The notes under the pieces: model-generated
What the model was told of the DNA's origin: nothing
Seen by the model: only the letters and a program-made list of their open reading frames with translations
Databases searched by the model: none
From: Amblyomma americanum
Taxonomy: Eukaryota > Arthropoda > Arachnida > Ixodida > Ixodidae
Assembly (NCBI RefSeq): GCF_052857255.1
Contig: NC_135502.1
Coordinates: forward strand, 189,855,257-189,919,256
Length of the DNA stretch: 64,000 bases
Direction: 5' to 3'
Position numbers and translations under genes: made by a program
In this document: positions 21,541 to 32,342 of the stretch, in pieces
How the letters are laid out: each line of letters begins with the position of its first letter
Numbering within the stretch: the stretch's first letter is position 1

Positions 21541-21713
21541 AGCGTCGTGGTTGTCGGCGGATACCGAAATTTCGGCGGAGGCCAGTCGGTCGCAGCGCGT
21601 CGTAGAGGTCGTCGGGTGAGGTCGTCGTCAGTCGGAGCGTCGCGGCGAATCGTCGGGTGGAGGCTCTTGACTCGGCCCAGTAGCGGCAGCCCTACCCCCG
21701 GAGGACGCCGTCT

Positions 21714-23072
21714 TCAGTTTTCCCGACATAGGAACGTACCTCTGAACTGGCCAGAGGATGACGGGCGGCCGGGCGAAGAGAACCGCCTTGGGGATGGCGA
21801 TCGGGACTGGCGTCGCTGCGAGGTCGAAGATTGCACGTTTACAGCCGAGTACTGTTTGATATCCCGTGGTCTTTCACCGTAGCGTGGTCGAGGTGCGTCA
21901 GGTGAAAACTCCCTTAAACCCATCCTGCGGTAGGGGCAGTGGCGGAGGATGTGGCCAGGCTCTCCGCAGTGGTAACAGAGCGGCCGATTGTTTGGCGTAC
22001 GCCAGACGTGCGCTTTGCTCACGGGGGGCCTGAACTCCTGCGGCACGGAGGGTGCGGTTGCGATTGACTCCTGCAGGTATTGCACAGGAGCGATGGGGGA
22101 AAAGGCTCGCATCGCTGGCCAGGGACTTCGTAGCGCCTCGCTGTACGTCATATCGGAGGGCGCTTGGTGTGGAACGGGGGGTGGCTGCACAACTCGCCGG
22201 ATTTCTTCGCGGACCACGTCCGTAACGGCAGCGACGCTGACCTGTGGAACTTCAAAGCGAAGTTTGGCCAGTTCCTCGCGCACCAGGCTTCTTACAAGTT
22301 CCCGAAGGTCCTCGGCGGGCAGCGACGTGTGCGTGTACTGGGACTGGGAAGCGGCTGCTACAGTAGCCTGACGTCCGTAGTGGGCGCCCCGTTCCTGTAA
22401 AGAGCGCTCGATACCCATTGCCTCCTTGGTGAAGTCGGACACTGTTCGTGGCGGGTCACGGACCAGTCCGGCAAACTGCTGCTCTTTTACGCCACGCATT
22501 AAGTGGCGTACTTTCTGGGCTTCGGGCATAGCAGGGTCGGCCCGATTGAACAGTCGGGTCATGTCCTCGATTAACATCGCGACGCCCTCGTTCGGCTGCT
22601 GTGATCTCGAGCGCAGGGCGATTTCAGCTTTCTCTTTTCTTTCGCTGCTGGTAAATGTCGCTAGCAGCTCTCAACGAAAAGCCTCCCAGGTGGTAAAGGA
22701 AGCTTCGTGGTTCTCAAACCACGTTTTGGCCGAGTCCTGCAGCGCAAAGTAGACGTTGCGCAGCTTGCGCTCGCCGTCCCACTCATTGAAACCCGCCACT
22801 CGGTCAAAGCTGGCCAACCAGTCTTCGATGTCCTCAAACCTGTCCCCGTGGAACGGTGGCGGCGATCGAGGTGCGTGAAGGACAAATGGCGGGGCATTCC
22901 TGGAGTGCTGACTTGTCTGGCTAGCCGCGGTAGATGTCATGGCCCTTACCGGCTCTGTCAGTTGGCCGTACTCGGGTTGTAGGCCTCGCAGGCGGCGGCT
23001 CGCCTTGTGGACTGGTGTTGTAGCCACGCGTTGAGAGCTGACGTCAAAGGTGTCCTCGAGGTCAGCGTACAA
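21714..23072 (-). pseudogene. Gypsy gag with zinc knuckle
   Basis: One frame of 453 codons from ATG at 23072 to a stop at 21714, interrupted by a single in-frame TGA at 22671-22673. The N-terminal half has a retrotransposon capsid signature (FHGDRFEDIEDWLASFDRV, then W-x-x-x-x-K-x-x-x-x-x-F-x-L-x-x-x-A-x-x-W-F). The C-terminal half has one CCHC knuckle, CYHCGEPGHILRHC, and an Arg/Ser-rich tail. Gag forms the particle and binds RNA. Protease and pol follow in a different frame. Confidence 0.87.
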
Positions 23073-23100
23073 GGGCCATACCCCGCACCTCCACCAAATA

Positions 23101-23328
23101 TGTCACTGAGAAACGGTTGGCGTAAGCAGGGCTAGTTTACTTCTTTAATTAGACGCGCAAGACGTTGGAACGTGCAAGGCAGCAGGCAGCACGAGAGATG
23201 AAGAAGACGAAGCGTCTAGCCCCGAGATGGCTCAAGGCTTGCCAACTGCCAGGAAATGCAGGTTAGCCTCTGTATGGCGCCACTAGAGTAGTTAGTAGCG
23301 TAGCAATATGTTTATTAGATTCAGACAT
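23101..23328 (-). repeat. Probable 5' LTR of the Gypsy element
   Basis: On the minus strand the sequence before gag ends in CAGTGACA. It is followed by a primer-binding-like TATTTGGTGGAGGTGCGGGG, the same layout as in the 36.8-41.9 kb element. Taking TGTCTGAATC at 23328 as its start gives TGTC...GACA ends and a length near 228 bp. With the partner LTR lost, the outer boundary cannot be confirmed. Confidence 0.5.
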
Positions 23329-24344
23329 GTCAGAATTTGTCGAAATACCAAGCGCTTGTCGCGACTATAACTGCAGTGTTGCTAAATGTCATGCAAAGGC
23401 AAAGAAAGCACAGATATTTGTGCCCATTTGAGGGCACGTGTTTATCGGCGCCTAGTTAGCTAGCTGATTTAGTTATTCAGAGATTAAGCGAATGAAGGAG
23501 GCTGCTGAATTGTGTGGATAACAGCTGTAGCAGCTTTCTCTACAGTTGACGGTGGCGAGGTGAATAATGGACTCCTAGAGTTTAAGAGAAGTCTCTCGCC
23601 AGCACGGGAATGAGTAAGGTTTACGATGCGCATTATTAGTCTTGAGAGCCAAGCTTCTTTGAAAAGAGCCAGTGGATTAAGTTGAGCTTGGGACATTTTT
23701 TAATTAGACTGTCGAAATCCGGGTGTTGTAGGGGAATCAGAGCTTTGATTGATAAGGAATATAGTTTCTAATCAAAATTTTGTTGGCTTTGACACACAAC
23801 CGCTTATTGTGCAAAGTGGCGGTCTGTCTTTGGCGACCTCAGGTGAGACGCGGACGCTCGCTTTCACCATAAATTTAGGCAAAGTCGACGCGCCAGTTTT
23901 ATTGTTTTTTTTTTGTTTTTTGCTATTGGCATAGTGTCATCATTATTATTCTTCTTGTTTTGTTTCCAAATTTGCTACCGCTCTTCAATCCGCGTACGGA
24001 GAATCGGGCTTCGGCGGCTAATTTGGCAGACATAGAAGCAGTCGTAGTAGCCGAGACTATTGCTGTCAGCTATAAAAGTTTGTGCTTACGTTTATGTCGA
24101 CAATGCAGTCGTATTGCATAACAGCCTGGAGGCTCTCGGTTGAATTTCGTGCGCTGCCTGGGGAGCGGCGCTATGTTGAGTGGTTGGTTCCAACTAATGC
24201 TTCCATTGGGCGAGGTTTAGGACTGTGTTCTGTGCTCGCAGAGAAAATCAAGAAGGGCCTCCCACGCTCTAACTCAACTCCATCTCTCCTTGGCCAGTGA
24301 TTGTGACCACTGGCAGATCGAGATTCTCCTGGCCGCGGACGAGC
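23329..24344. other. Unassigned interior of the 15.9-25.2 kb LTR element
   Basis: No coding remnant is recognised between the nested Gypsy element and the second LTR. A T-rich run lies at 23899-23921. Presumably leftover interior or further inserted DNA. Confidence 0.35.
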
Positions 24345-25209
24345 TGTTACGGACGACGAACGCCAACATGCCAAGTATATTCATGCGACTGGGATTCGTC
24401 AATCGACCGATGCTTCAAGGAAGCGTCGGCGTGGCTGCGGCGCCACGAATGCAGGTGGCGGCGTCAACGAGGAACGCCCATGTTGTTTACGGGGGTGAAA
24501 TAGACATCCGCTGCCAAGGAACATTTCTTGTGACCGTGGTTCTCATTAGTTCACGGCACCGGACGTACCCGCGACGAAAAGACATGGATTCGAGGGTCGG
24601 CGGAGGTGGCGGGTAGCGGTGCTACGAGTGAGTCACGCCAGATGCGGCTGTGTTTGTTTAAGGTGAGCAACGGCACCGAAATGCTCGCGCTTCGGAATAG
24701 ACCTCGTCTTCGCCTAAGTGGAACCATCTGCGCAAGTTCAGCGGCGGCCTTTCGCTCCCACGGAACACTGTGCAGTGCAAGTGTCTGACCTACGACGCCG
24801 ATTGGGCCACCATTCTGGATTTTCAACACTGCTAGGGAAAGCACGGACCATACCTTCCCAGAAGTGACGAGAGTATGTTATTGGAGACGTCCTTGTAGGC
24901 GGATCATAAAGACTGTACACGTGATCAACATCACAGTGATTGGACGCTTATTAAATGAACTAAATTCCACAACTAGGAACGCGGAGACAGGGGACGCTAT
25001 TTAAACAGCAGTATGACATGCGATGGAGCAGCTCCCGATTCACTCTTTTGAACTCTGCAAAATATAAATAAACCCTTTTCAATCTCTTGTCCACCTCGAA
25101 GCCGACCTCATCTCTTCGTCACCCCGTAGCAGCAGACTCCCCATCAGCAACCCCTGGAGCTTGGCCTGGCGAGAGACGGCCCACGCGAACCAGGGGCCCA
25201 GATCTAACA
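24345..25209 (+). repeat. 3' LTR of the 15.9-25.2 kb element
   Basis: Begins TGTTACGGACG and ends CAGATCTAACA, matching 15928-16805 along its length (shared blocks include tcattagttcac, gtggaaccatctg, cagctcccgattcactctttt and aataaac). It is followed directly by the duplicated gtgc and by resumed LINE coding sequence. Confidence 0.8.
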
Positions 25210-25213
25210 GTGC

Positions 25214-25277
25214 CTGGATCACCAGGTTGCGAGCAGCGTTAGATGCCACTGGGCTCCGGAATAGGAGCACCACCTAG
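25214..25277 (+). pseudogene. C-terminal end of the interrupted LINE ORF2
   Basis: When the 9.3 kb insertion and one copy of gtgc are left out, the frame reading SCHDLVRQG at 15899-15926 continues here without a shift as WITRLRAALDATGLRNRSTT. It reaches TAG at 25275-25277. The helical R-L-R-A-A-L-x-A-T-G stretch resembles the last residues of tick I-like LINE proteins. The LINE 3' UTR presumably follows; its end is not defined. Confidence 0.65.
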
Positions 25278-28200
25278 ATCTGTGATGATCACGTCTTTTT
25301 AACGCTGGGACTGCAGTTAAGAAACTGTGGAATGCACTAAACATCCCCATAGATGTATCGCAGACCCCTTCTCCACCTCCAAAAAAAGAAGTAAAGAGAG
25401 AAGACGGAGAAAGTCATGACCGCACAAATAGTGGACAGAATTCTAACCACGCGAATGCGTGTTGCGTATCTATCAAGAAGCTGTTTTCTGAATAAATAAT
25501 TCTGAACCGCCATCCAAGCATTATAATATCGTTACATCTTTAGCGTTTCTGTGCGATATTAGCAGCTGCCGGCACTTGTGCCCCTTCTAATGTGGTAGAA
25601 TACCATCAATAGTCCGTGTTTGTACTTCCCCTGAGCCCGTAGTGAAGAAATAGCAGTCGTTTCGCAAAACACTGAAACTGAAACCGAGAATCGCTTTTTT
25701 TCCCTGCAGGGAACCAGGCCAGCCGGAGGCGTTCGTCACCTCTGTCACAATACCGTCGGTGTTATTTTCCGGTCTGTTATGGGTGTGCGCGCATTTGCGC
25801 GGGTGTAGCAAGGACATTTTTGCAGTGTTTTGTACAGTACCGTCCTGACTTGTAGTGTGGTTCGTGCACGTATATATTCACAGAAAAGTATATATTCACG
25901 TACCGCTGTAAACACGCCGTACGTGGCGAACCGGATCAGTGGCAGCCGACGAAGCTTCTTCCACTGAGTGTGCCCTTTGTTCGAGGTCGTCGCAAAGAAG
26001 ATCGGTGCTCAGTATCACTCTTGAAATAGCAGCGCATGGACGTTGTTACTTTGCGTCTTATGCGATATATTGCGCTCATGGTGTGCCAGTTCTTGTGCGA
26101 TGTCTGCGGCAGTAGTTCGCTGCCGCTGACTTGACAACGAAGGGCTGTTTCAAGGTAAGAATGCCCTGTTTAGACTCGGACACAGCTTCCTATGACGTTG
26201 TTGTTGCCTCTGAAGGAGTGACTATGCAACGGAAGCTACGAGCTCTCACCACCGGCTCACAGTCTTGTGTCGTTGGTTTGTGAGCGCGTGCGTGGAGCGC
26301 GCTTGTGGAAGCCAGCGTTTCGCGCTCGTATCTTTTGCTTCTCAGCCACACGGACCTATGACAGAGCTAATAATATATGCTACGTGCCTGTTGCGAATCC
26401 GTTGAATGGAAACTTTAGTACGCCCATTTAGCACAGTGTAATATTTCTCAGTCAGCACAAAAGTAGGCGGCAACGAGAGTACTTGCAGGCCAGCGGTTAA
26501 ATGTCGCGGTTGTGCAACTCGGCAAGTTACTCGCTTGCAATGCTTACTACCAGTAAAAAAGTTGCATTACCATTCGGTGCAAGATCATTCGGTTCGCCGG
26601 TGTGGTTCTCTTCACAAAAGCAATATCATAAAATAGAGGAATGGGCTGCTCTTTCCAGGTTTCTAGTATTTTGAGCAGCTTCAGCGCAAGTTTATATACC
26701 ATTTTCTAATCACTGCTATAAATCAAGTACTGATTTGTCAAGTTTTTTCTGTTTCCGTGCCTTTTTCCGCGTGTAAATTTTCACCATGGTTGGTACACAA
26801 AGCGGATCTAGTCTTTTGTGTTCTGCAATATGTAATTAATGCCTAATGAATCCTTTCACACATACTCGCATTTTGTATGTGCTGCCCTCATTATTGTGGG
26901 GTTTACCTGGTGCTTTAACAGTTATTAGCAGTTTTCTATGTAACAGGAGTACTTTCGTTGCCAGAGCGCAATTTCAGGGGAACTGATTCGGTTAAATAAC
27001 CTGATTTTCTCTTTTTCTCTGTTCAAGACTGAGTGGATTCAATGTTGCGACACATTCTTTCATTTTTTATGTCATTATGTTCTCATATAACGAGTGCCTG
27101 CCCGTGGATGTTTGCATGTGGCTCATCTGCATCCACTTTAGTGCCTGCAGCATGGATCTTGCCTCCTAAAAGTAAACGTTGCGAGTTGTACGGAATGAAA
27201 AGGTGCACGTGAATTCCTTACAAGGTGCTTTTTATGGCTTGTTAAGGTAAATTAGACCCTGTTGCAGGCACCCTGCCTTTGCTGTTTTTAATGCAGCAGT
27301 TATTTGAAGCAGAGCACATCACATAGCTGTAGCATTGTGACTTCACGCATCCCTTCTAGTTATATGTAAAGATCCAGAGCTGTGTTGATTGTTACAATTT
27401 CTTAAAAGATCACATTGAATGAAGTACCGAAAATGTAGATAGTATTCTTTGTATTGTCTGACAGTGCTTTTACAGTATTCTGCATCTGGCTGCATGTAGA
27501 TGATTGTGCCACTATGTTAATGTTGTTAACTCTTTTATGTAATTAAAAAAACGGCCTGTTGCACAAGTGAGGCTTAATGAACGGCAGCACCTGCCAAAGA
27601 ATGTACACGCACGACAACGCGGCCTCTGTAGCTATGTTTACTTGTAGAGATATAAAGGTTTCTGTACAATCGATAAAGTATACGTGCACTCATTTTTATA
27701 AACTCAAAGAAAAAGTAAAAGCTTAGAAAGCTTCGAAAACGCCCAGGGCAGCAAATAGAAACACTAGGAGGGTGAAGTTGATGAACTGTAGACATTCATT
27801 GCGGCATATGTTTCAAGTTAGAAGCCTTAAATATAAAGAGAAGTTGACTCATGAAGAGCTTGCGCCAGAACACATACTGGCTAGAGCAATATAGTCTTCC
27901 ATGTGTGGCAGTGTTTACAATCAGATTTGGTTTTTGTCCTTGTCTGCTAGTCTCTACACGAAAAAAAACACAAAATGGGGCTGGCTTTCAACTACTAAAA
28001 CTTTACTTTGGGCTAATCAGTCTGATGTCTAGCAAATGCATTGCTTTCATTAGTGTAGATAAAGTAGTTTTCCGGCTTTAGCACACATTACGTTCCCTCT
28101 GAGTAGGAAAAAAAATTAGCGGTGGCCTAGCTCGGCTATGCCAGGCTATACGTTGCGTGAGCACCAATTTCGCTCTCCTTCTCCATGGCTATACCACACT

Positions 28201-29642
28201 GGCAAACCCACCGCCAGAGCTCTACCGCCACTGATACATCTGCGCATGCGCACAAAATGAGAGGCGAGGCGCTATCAAGCGGCTCCGGCGAAGCATCAGA
28301 CTTGGCTTCTGCGTAAAGGAGGCGCACAGCTGGGCAATCGTCTGCGCCGGTGCGTCAGCCGCGGCTATGACGCAGTCTAATGATCGACGAGGCGAGCGCG
28401 CGCGGCGGCGGCGGCTCCAGCGCGCCAGCTGTGCGACGTGAAACCTCACTGCTCCTCGCGCATGCGCAGCACGGCTGTCCAGGAGCCACGCGAAACTGCT
28501 CACCCTCGGCCAGCGTAGCTGGTGCTACAAAACTTCCAATGTCTCCCTTACATGGGCCAACAGCAGGGGTGAACCATGTACTGCGGCTTTGTTGCATGTT
28601 GCAGCTCCATGTGGTCTCTTTCTGCCTCTTCTGCTCTTTTGCCATTTTTTCATGGAAGTCATGTTATTTGCCATTCTTTCTTTTTTGAAGGGAATGTCTA
28701 CAAAGCTTGTGTTTTGCTGACAAGACATGCAGTTCTCTTCTGTGGGGACCTGGGCTATACAGAGTATCAACAAAGTAGGGATGGCCTACTCTGCAAAGAG
28801 TTCAAGTGGTTCATGTCACTAGTGAGGAATATGCATACACCAAGAAGCAGTATCGGTTCTTCTTGCAGCACCTGATGCATTGCTGCTTGTACCTTTGTTT
28901 CGAGGCCTGGAGAAATTAATAATACTCCTATTCTAGCAAGCTTTCAGAATAGAATTTATATAGCCTTTTGGATTGCACTACACATTAGATAAAAGGCTCT
29001 TTTAAACGAATTGCATTCGACCCATTTCAGTATCGGAAAAAATGTTAAACCGCTTGGAGGATACGGGGACTCGCGTTCCATTTACTTCAAATGCCTGCAA
29101 GTGAACTATAATAAATCTACATCTCATATTTTACGTGCTCATTACAACCTGAGAATGAAACAAACCATTCAGAATGTTTTTCTCATTTGCTAATGGTACT
29201 CCCAGGTGTTTTGTGTGCATTTACAGGCATGAGTATTTAATTGTTCATATATTTATTTATTTATTTATTTATTCATTTCTCGATACCTCAAAGGCCCCAC
29301 TTCTGGGTATTACTTGAGGGGTGGGCATAGGGTATGGATGTAAGGGTTACAGCTGTTCAGTTTGATATTGCCTGCTCTGGTGAGAAAATAAATTTGGAAC
29401 ATTCTTAACCATTCAAGCCTTTTCCATAAGTAAACTGCCTTGAACCAATCTTCAATTATATAAGAACTGTTCTTAAAGGTCGATAAGGCATAGGCACCGA
29501 ATTTGAGGTCTTTTTATTGAATTGAAGTCATTGATGCAAATGTGTTCCCCATTTTTCTGCAAAACTTTTGGTCAAAATGGCTTGGAAATGATGTCATTAA
29601 ATTTTCAGAACCATTCTGGACGCAGTTTTACCATTTGTATGC
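25278..29642. other. Intergenic or intronic stretch, few identifiable features
   Basis: No transposon core is recognised. A perfect plus-strand splice donor (caag/gtaaga) at 26155 follows a moderately GC-rich stretch with twin tatatattcac words at 25871-25900. CpG-rich DNA with gcgcatgcgca words lies at 28220-28500. An acceptor-like ttcttttttgaag near 28690 is followed by a 62-codon open frame (NVYKACVLLTRHAVLFCGDL) of no known family. A (attt)n run lies at 29250-29275. Confidence 0.3.
26155..26160 (+). other. Candidate splice donor of a 5' exon
   Basis: aag/gtaaga is an ideal donor. The preceding 250 bp lack a long open frame but are GC-richer than their surroundings, fitting a 5' untranslated exon. 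Twin tatatatt words at 25871-25900 could be core promoter elements, although the nearest initiator-like tcagt (25936) is further downstream than usual. Speculative. Confidence 0.2.
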
Positions 29643-30218
29643 TGTTGCAAACGGGTTGCAAGCCCCAAGGGTAGCGTTGGCCTGGCGGCCTGGGGCACAG
29701 CTGGAAACATCCGAAGGTCCCGGCAAAGGATGAGTCGACTGGCAACAGAACAACTTGTTTATTCTGGCATCGCAAAAGAGCAGCCGGTCAGGGCGACCAC
29801 GTTGCTCGAAGGAAGAAATCGTAGTCTCTCTTTGGCGTCCGGGGCAGCTGCTTTTATACCCTCGGAGTCGAGGGCAAGAAGGAACGGCTCGGGATGAGTC
29901 GCACGAGACGGCGACGCACGGACATCTTGAGACGTGAAGTGACGCGTCTGCCGGGCCGGCGCCGGTCAGACCTCCTCGCCTCCCAGTTGGGGAGCTCCTC
30001 TCCCCGGCTGCCGCGCTTTGACAAACGTGGGCACCAACATGCACACACACACACACGCACACACGACGACACGTGGCATTGAAACCTGCCTGGACGCGCT
30101 TGGCGGGAGGCGTTACGGCAGCACTGAACGGGCCCGAAATGACCGCCACTTTGAACGAAGCCCCGGCGTCCGTTGCATCCGCGCCGGCTATACCGCACGT
30201 CGTAGGCGAAACGTAACA
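29643..30218 (-). repeat. 3' LTR of the integrase-less element
   Basis: 576 bp. Read on the minus strand it starts TGTTACGTTTCGCC and ends TTGCAACA. It contains a (AC)n-like run at 30041-30062 and a potential TATAAA on the minus strand near 29855. It differs from its partner at only a handful of positions. Confidence 0.92.
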
Positions 30219-30698
30219 GACCGCCCCGCCGGGAGAAGGAGATCCCGATGGTCAGGGAACTGCATCCGCTGTCCGGAGGGATGTCGCTCGATGATGCTCG
30301 TAATCGAAAGCGGTCGTCCCTCTGCGTTGCTTGAGCGCAGCGCACAGAGAAGGCCTCGTTCTCAGGTTCAGGTTCACACAGGTCACTGAAAAGTGACTTC
30401 GGGAGAGTTGCCATTTTTGTTCACGTTCCCAGCAAGCGTTAGAACTACGCCGAAACGCAACTGCTCAGTCAGCAAGCACGAGACAACCCTCACTAAGCTG
30501 TGCCAGGCTCTTTCCCCTTTTACACTACTGCCTAGTTCCTTACAGTAGTCAAGCAGCACTCAGAACGCGTCCACAAATTGGAAAATTGCACTAGAAAGCA
30601 CATCATCACTTTGAAACACTAAACAAAAGCAATATGTTAAAAATCCTGCCTCAGGAAGAAAACATCAGTAACAAACAACTTTGAGGCGGATTCCCACG
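30219..30698 (-). other. 3' untranslated part of the integrase-less element
   Basis: 480 bp between the RNase H stop and the 3' LTR. Frames are broken by many stops. A GC-rich tract (minus strand GGCGGGGCGG) next to the LTR is the likely polypurine-tract equivalent. No integrase signature is visible. Confidence 0.6.
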
Positions 30699-31931
30699 TT
30701 AGGGGCCTCGACTTAAGCCATCCGCGTTACCGTTGAGACTCCCCTTTTTGTAACGCACCTCAAAGGAATATTGTTGCAAAGCGAGGCTCCAGCGCAAGAG
30801 GCGGCCATTTTTGGGAGAGATGGTCTGCAGCCATTGGAGAGGGCAGTGATCCGTCTCAATGATAAACCTCGAGCCGGCTAGGTAGCATGACAATTTCTGA
30901 ACGGCCCACACGAGACACGCACACTCTTTCTCGGTGGCGCTGTACGCCTGCTCACGACAGGTCAGCTTACGACTAGCATACAGGACGGGGTGTTCCACTT
31001 CTCCATTTTCCCTTTGGCACAGTACAACGCCCATGCCTCGCTCACTAGCATCGCACTGAACAACGAACCCTTTTGTGTAGTCTGGCGATCGTAGCACAGG
31101 CTGGCTTGTTAGGGCGCTCTTTAGGGCGCTAAAAGCTCTTTCCTTTGTCTCGCCCCAGACGACTGTTTGGGGCTCTGTTTTTCTTAGAGCATCCGTCAGG
31201 GGAGCCGCGATATCGGAGTACCTGGGGATGTACCTCTGATAGTAGCCGGCGACACCTAAGAACGACCGAATATCGGTCTTCGTGCGCGGTTGCGGGAAGT
31301 CTCGCACAGCGGCCACCTTTATTTCAGAGGGGCGGCGACGACCCTGTCCAATCACGTGACCGAGGTAGACAACCTCGGCCTGTGCTAATTGGCACTTGAG
31401 AGCCTTGACTGTCAAGCCCGCTTCGCGCAGGCGGGTTAGCACTGCCCGCAAGTGTGCCATATGCTCAGACCAGGATGCGGAGAATATCGCTGCGTCGTCT
31501 AAATACGGTAAAGCGAATTCTTCCTGTCCCCGCAACACTTTGTCCAGGAGGCTTGAAAAGCAGTATGGCGCGTTCTTCAAACCAAAACTCAAAACTTTAG
31601 GACGGAATGTTCCCATTGGTGAAATGAACGCCGCATACCTACTAGCCTCTTCTGTAAGTGGAACCTGCCAATAACCCCTGACAAGATCTAGGGTGGAAAT
31701 AAACTGAGCGCTAACTTTCTCAAGGCGCTCCTCGATGTTAGGGATCGGATAAATTTGATCCTTAGTGATGGAATTAAGCCTGCGGTAGTCGACGCAAGGA
31801 CGAGGTTCCTTGCCCGGTACCTCAACTAAAATCAAAGGGGAGGTATAATCACTCTCACCCGCCTCAATAACACCGAGCTGTAGCATTTTCTTTACCTCAG
31901 CCTCCATGATATCGCGCTGGCGGGGTGACAC
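30699..31931 (-). CDS. Reverse transcriptase and RNase H of the integrase-less element
   Basis: An uninterrupted 410-codon segment. RT motifs in order are CVDYRRLN (46-53), STLDLVRGYWQVPL (79-92, motif A Asp), GTFRPKVLSFGLKNAP (107-122) and FALPYLDDAAIF (139-150) with the YLDD catalytic pair. The thumb follows with LGHVIGQG, V-x-x-F-P-Q-P and FLGVAGYYQRYIP. RNase H has VQCDASERGMG, ATEKECACLVW and ETDHCPLQWL. It ends with NADGLSRGP at TAA. The ADGLSR tail is where Gypsy polyproteins normally pass into the integrase. The frame is continuous with gag across two stops, so expression of this copy would need readthrough. The catalytic residues appear intact. Confidence 0.9.
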   Translation of the reverse strand: MSPRQRDIMEAEVKKMLQLGVIEAGESDYTSPLILVEVPGKEPRPCVDYRRLNSITKDQIYPIPNIEERLEKVSAQFISTLDLVRGYWQVPLTEEASRYAAFISPMGTFRPKVLSFGLKNAPYCFSSLLDKVLRGQEEFALPYLDDAAIFSASWSEHMAHLRAVLTRLREAGLTVKALKCQLAQAEVVYLGHVIGQGRRRPSEIKVAAVRDFPQPRTKTDIRSFLGVAGYYQRYIPRYSDIAAPLTDALRKTEPQTVVWGETKERAFSALKSALTSQPVLRSPDYTKGFVVQCDASERGMGVVLCQRENGEVEHPVLYASRKLTCREQAYSATEKECACLVWAVQKLSCYLAGSRFIIETDHCPLQWLQTISPKNGRLLRWSLALQQYSFEVRYKKGSLNGNADGLSRGP

Positions 31932-32063
31932 CCGGTACGCCTTGGATCGTACTGGCTCTGGGGAGTTAAGTTCTATATCATGAGTAAGGACAGAAGTCCT
32001 ACCAGGCCTCTCAGAGAACTGACCTTGAAACTCTTGTAAGAGTTGGTGTAGTTCGGTTTTCTG

Positions 32064-32342
32064 CTAAGCCGACAGCGGTGCTTTAATGATTAAGTCACTA
32101 ATGACCTGATCAGTGTCTTGCCTGTTCGTCACTGAGCCTATTCCCGGAAGCTCGACCGGGAGCTTTTCTAACTTTCCCGTGTCGGGCATTTCCTCTCCAG
32201 TACCTGGTGCCTTCAACGCTACCGGCTCAATTTTATCCAGTTCTGACGTGCTCGGAATATCAGCTTGCTGCGCCTCCGACCCTTTTTCATTGTTCGACAA
32301 CGTCGGCCCCGCAACTACCGCCTTTGCAGCGAGCTCCCGAAC
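32064..32342 (-). pseudogene. Protease-RT linker between two in-frame stops
   Basis: Same frame as gag and RT, bounded by stops at 32343-32345 and 32064-32066. It encodes an acidic, Pro- and Glu-rich low-complexity linker (EAQQADIPSTSELDKIEP, EEMPDTGKLEKLPVELPG). This is usual between protease and RT in this type of polyprotein. No domain is seen. Confidence 0.65.

Larger units (their letters stand above)
18360..23328 (-). mobile_element. Gypsy LTR retrotransposon, 3' end missing
   Basis: Minus-strand element with gag (23072-21714), protease (about 21540-21172), RT (21162-19772), RNase H and integrase (19868-18360) in standard Ty3/Gypsy order. A putative LTR lies at 23101-23328. The 3' LTR and the last part of the integrase are gone, replaced by a PLE tail at 18360. 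Several frame changes and in-frame stops make it non-functional, but catalytic motifs are well preserved, so it is younger than the element at 36.8-41.9 kb. Confidence 0.88.
15924..25213 (+). mobile_element. LTR retrotransposon inserted in the LINE, with nested insertions
   Basis: Two related LTRs in direct orientation (15928-16805 and 24345-25209) bound a 9.28 kb insertion. It is flanked by a 4-bp duplication, gtgc, at 15924-15927 and 25210-25213. A typical primer-binding region (actggtttcagcgg) follows the first LTR, so the element reads on the plus strand. Little of its own interior survives: a leader and the first codons of a gag-like frame at 17009. The rest is occupied by a LINE scrap, a PLE tail, a minus-strand Gypsy element and unrecognised DNA. 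Pairing of the two LTRs as one insertion is inferred from the shared duplication and from the LINE frame resuming. Confidence 0.7.

Noticed and set aside
29628..30414. Frames of 123-186 codons in the LTRs as genes, including Cys/Val-rich repeats
   Set aside because: The same frames appear in both LTR copies. The CVCVCVHV-type stretch is translation of a (CA)n run.
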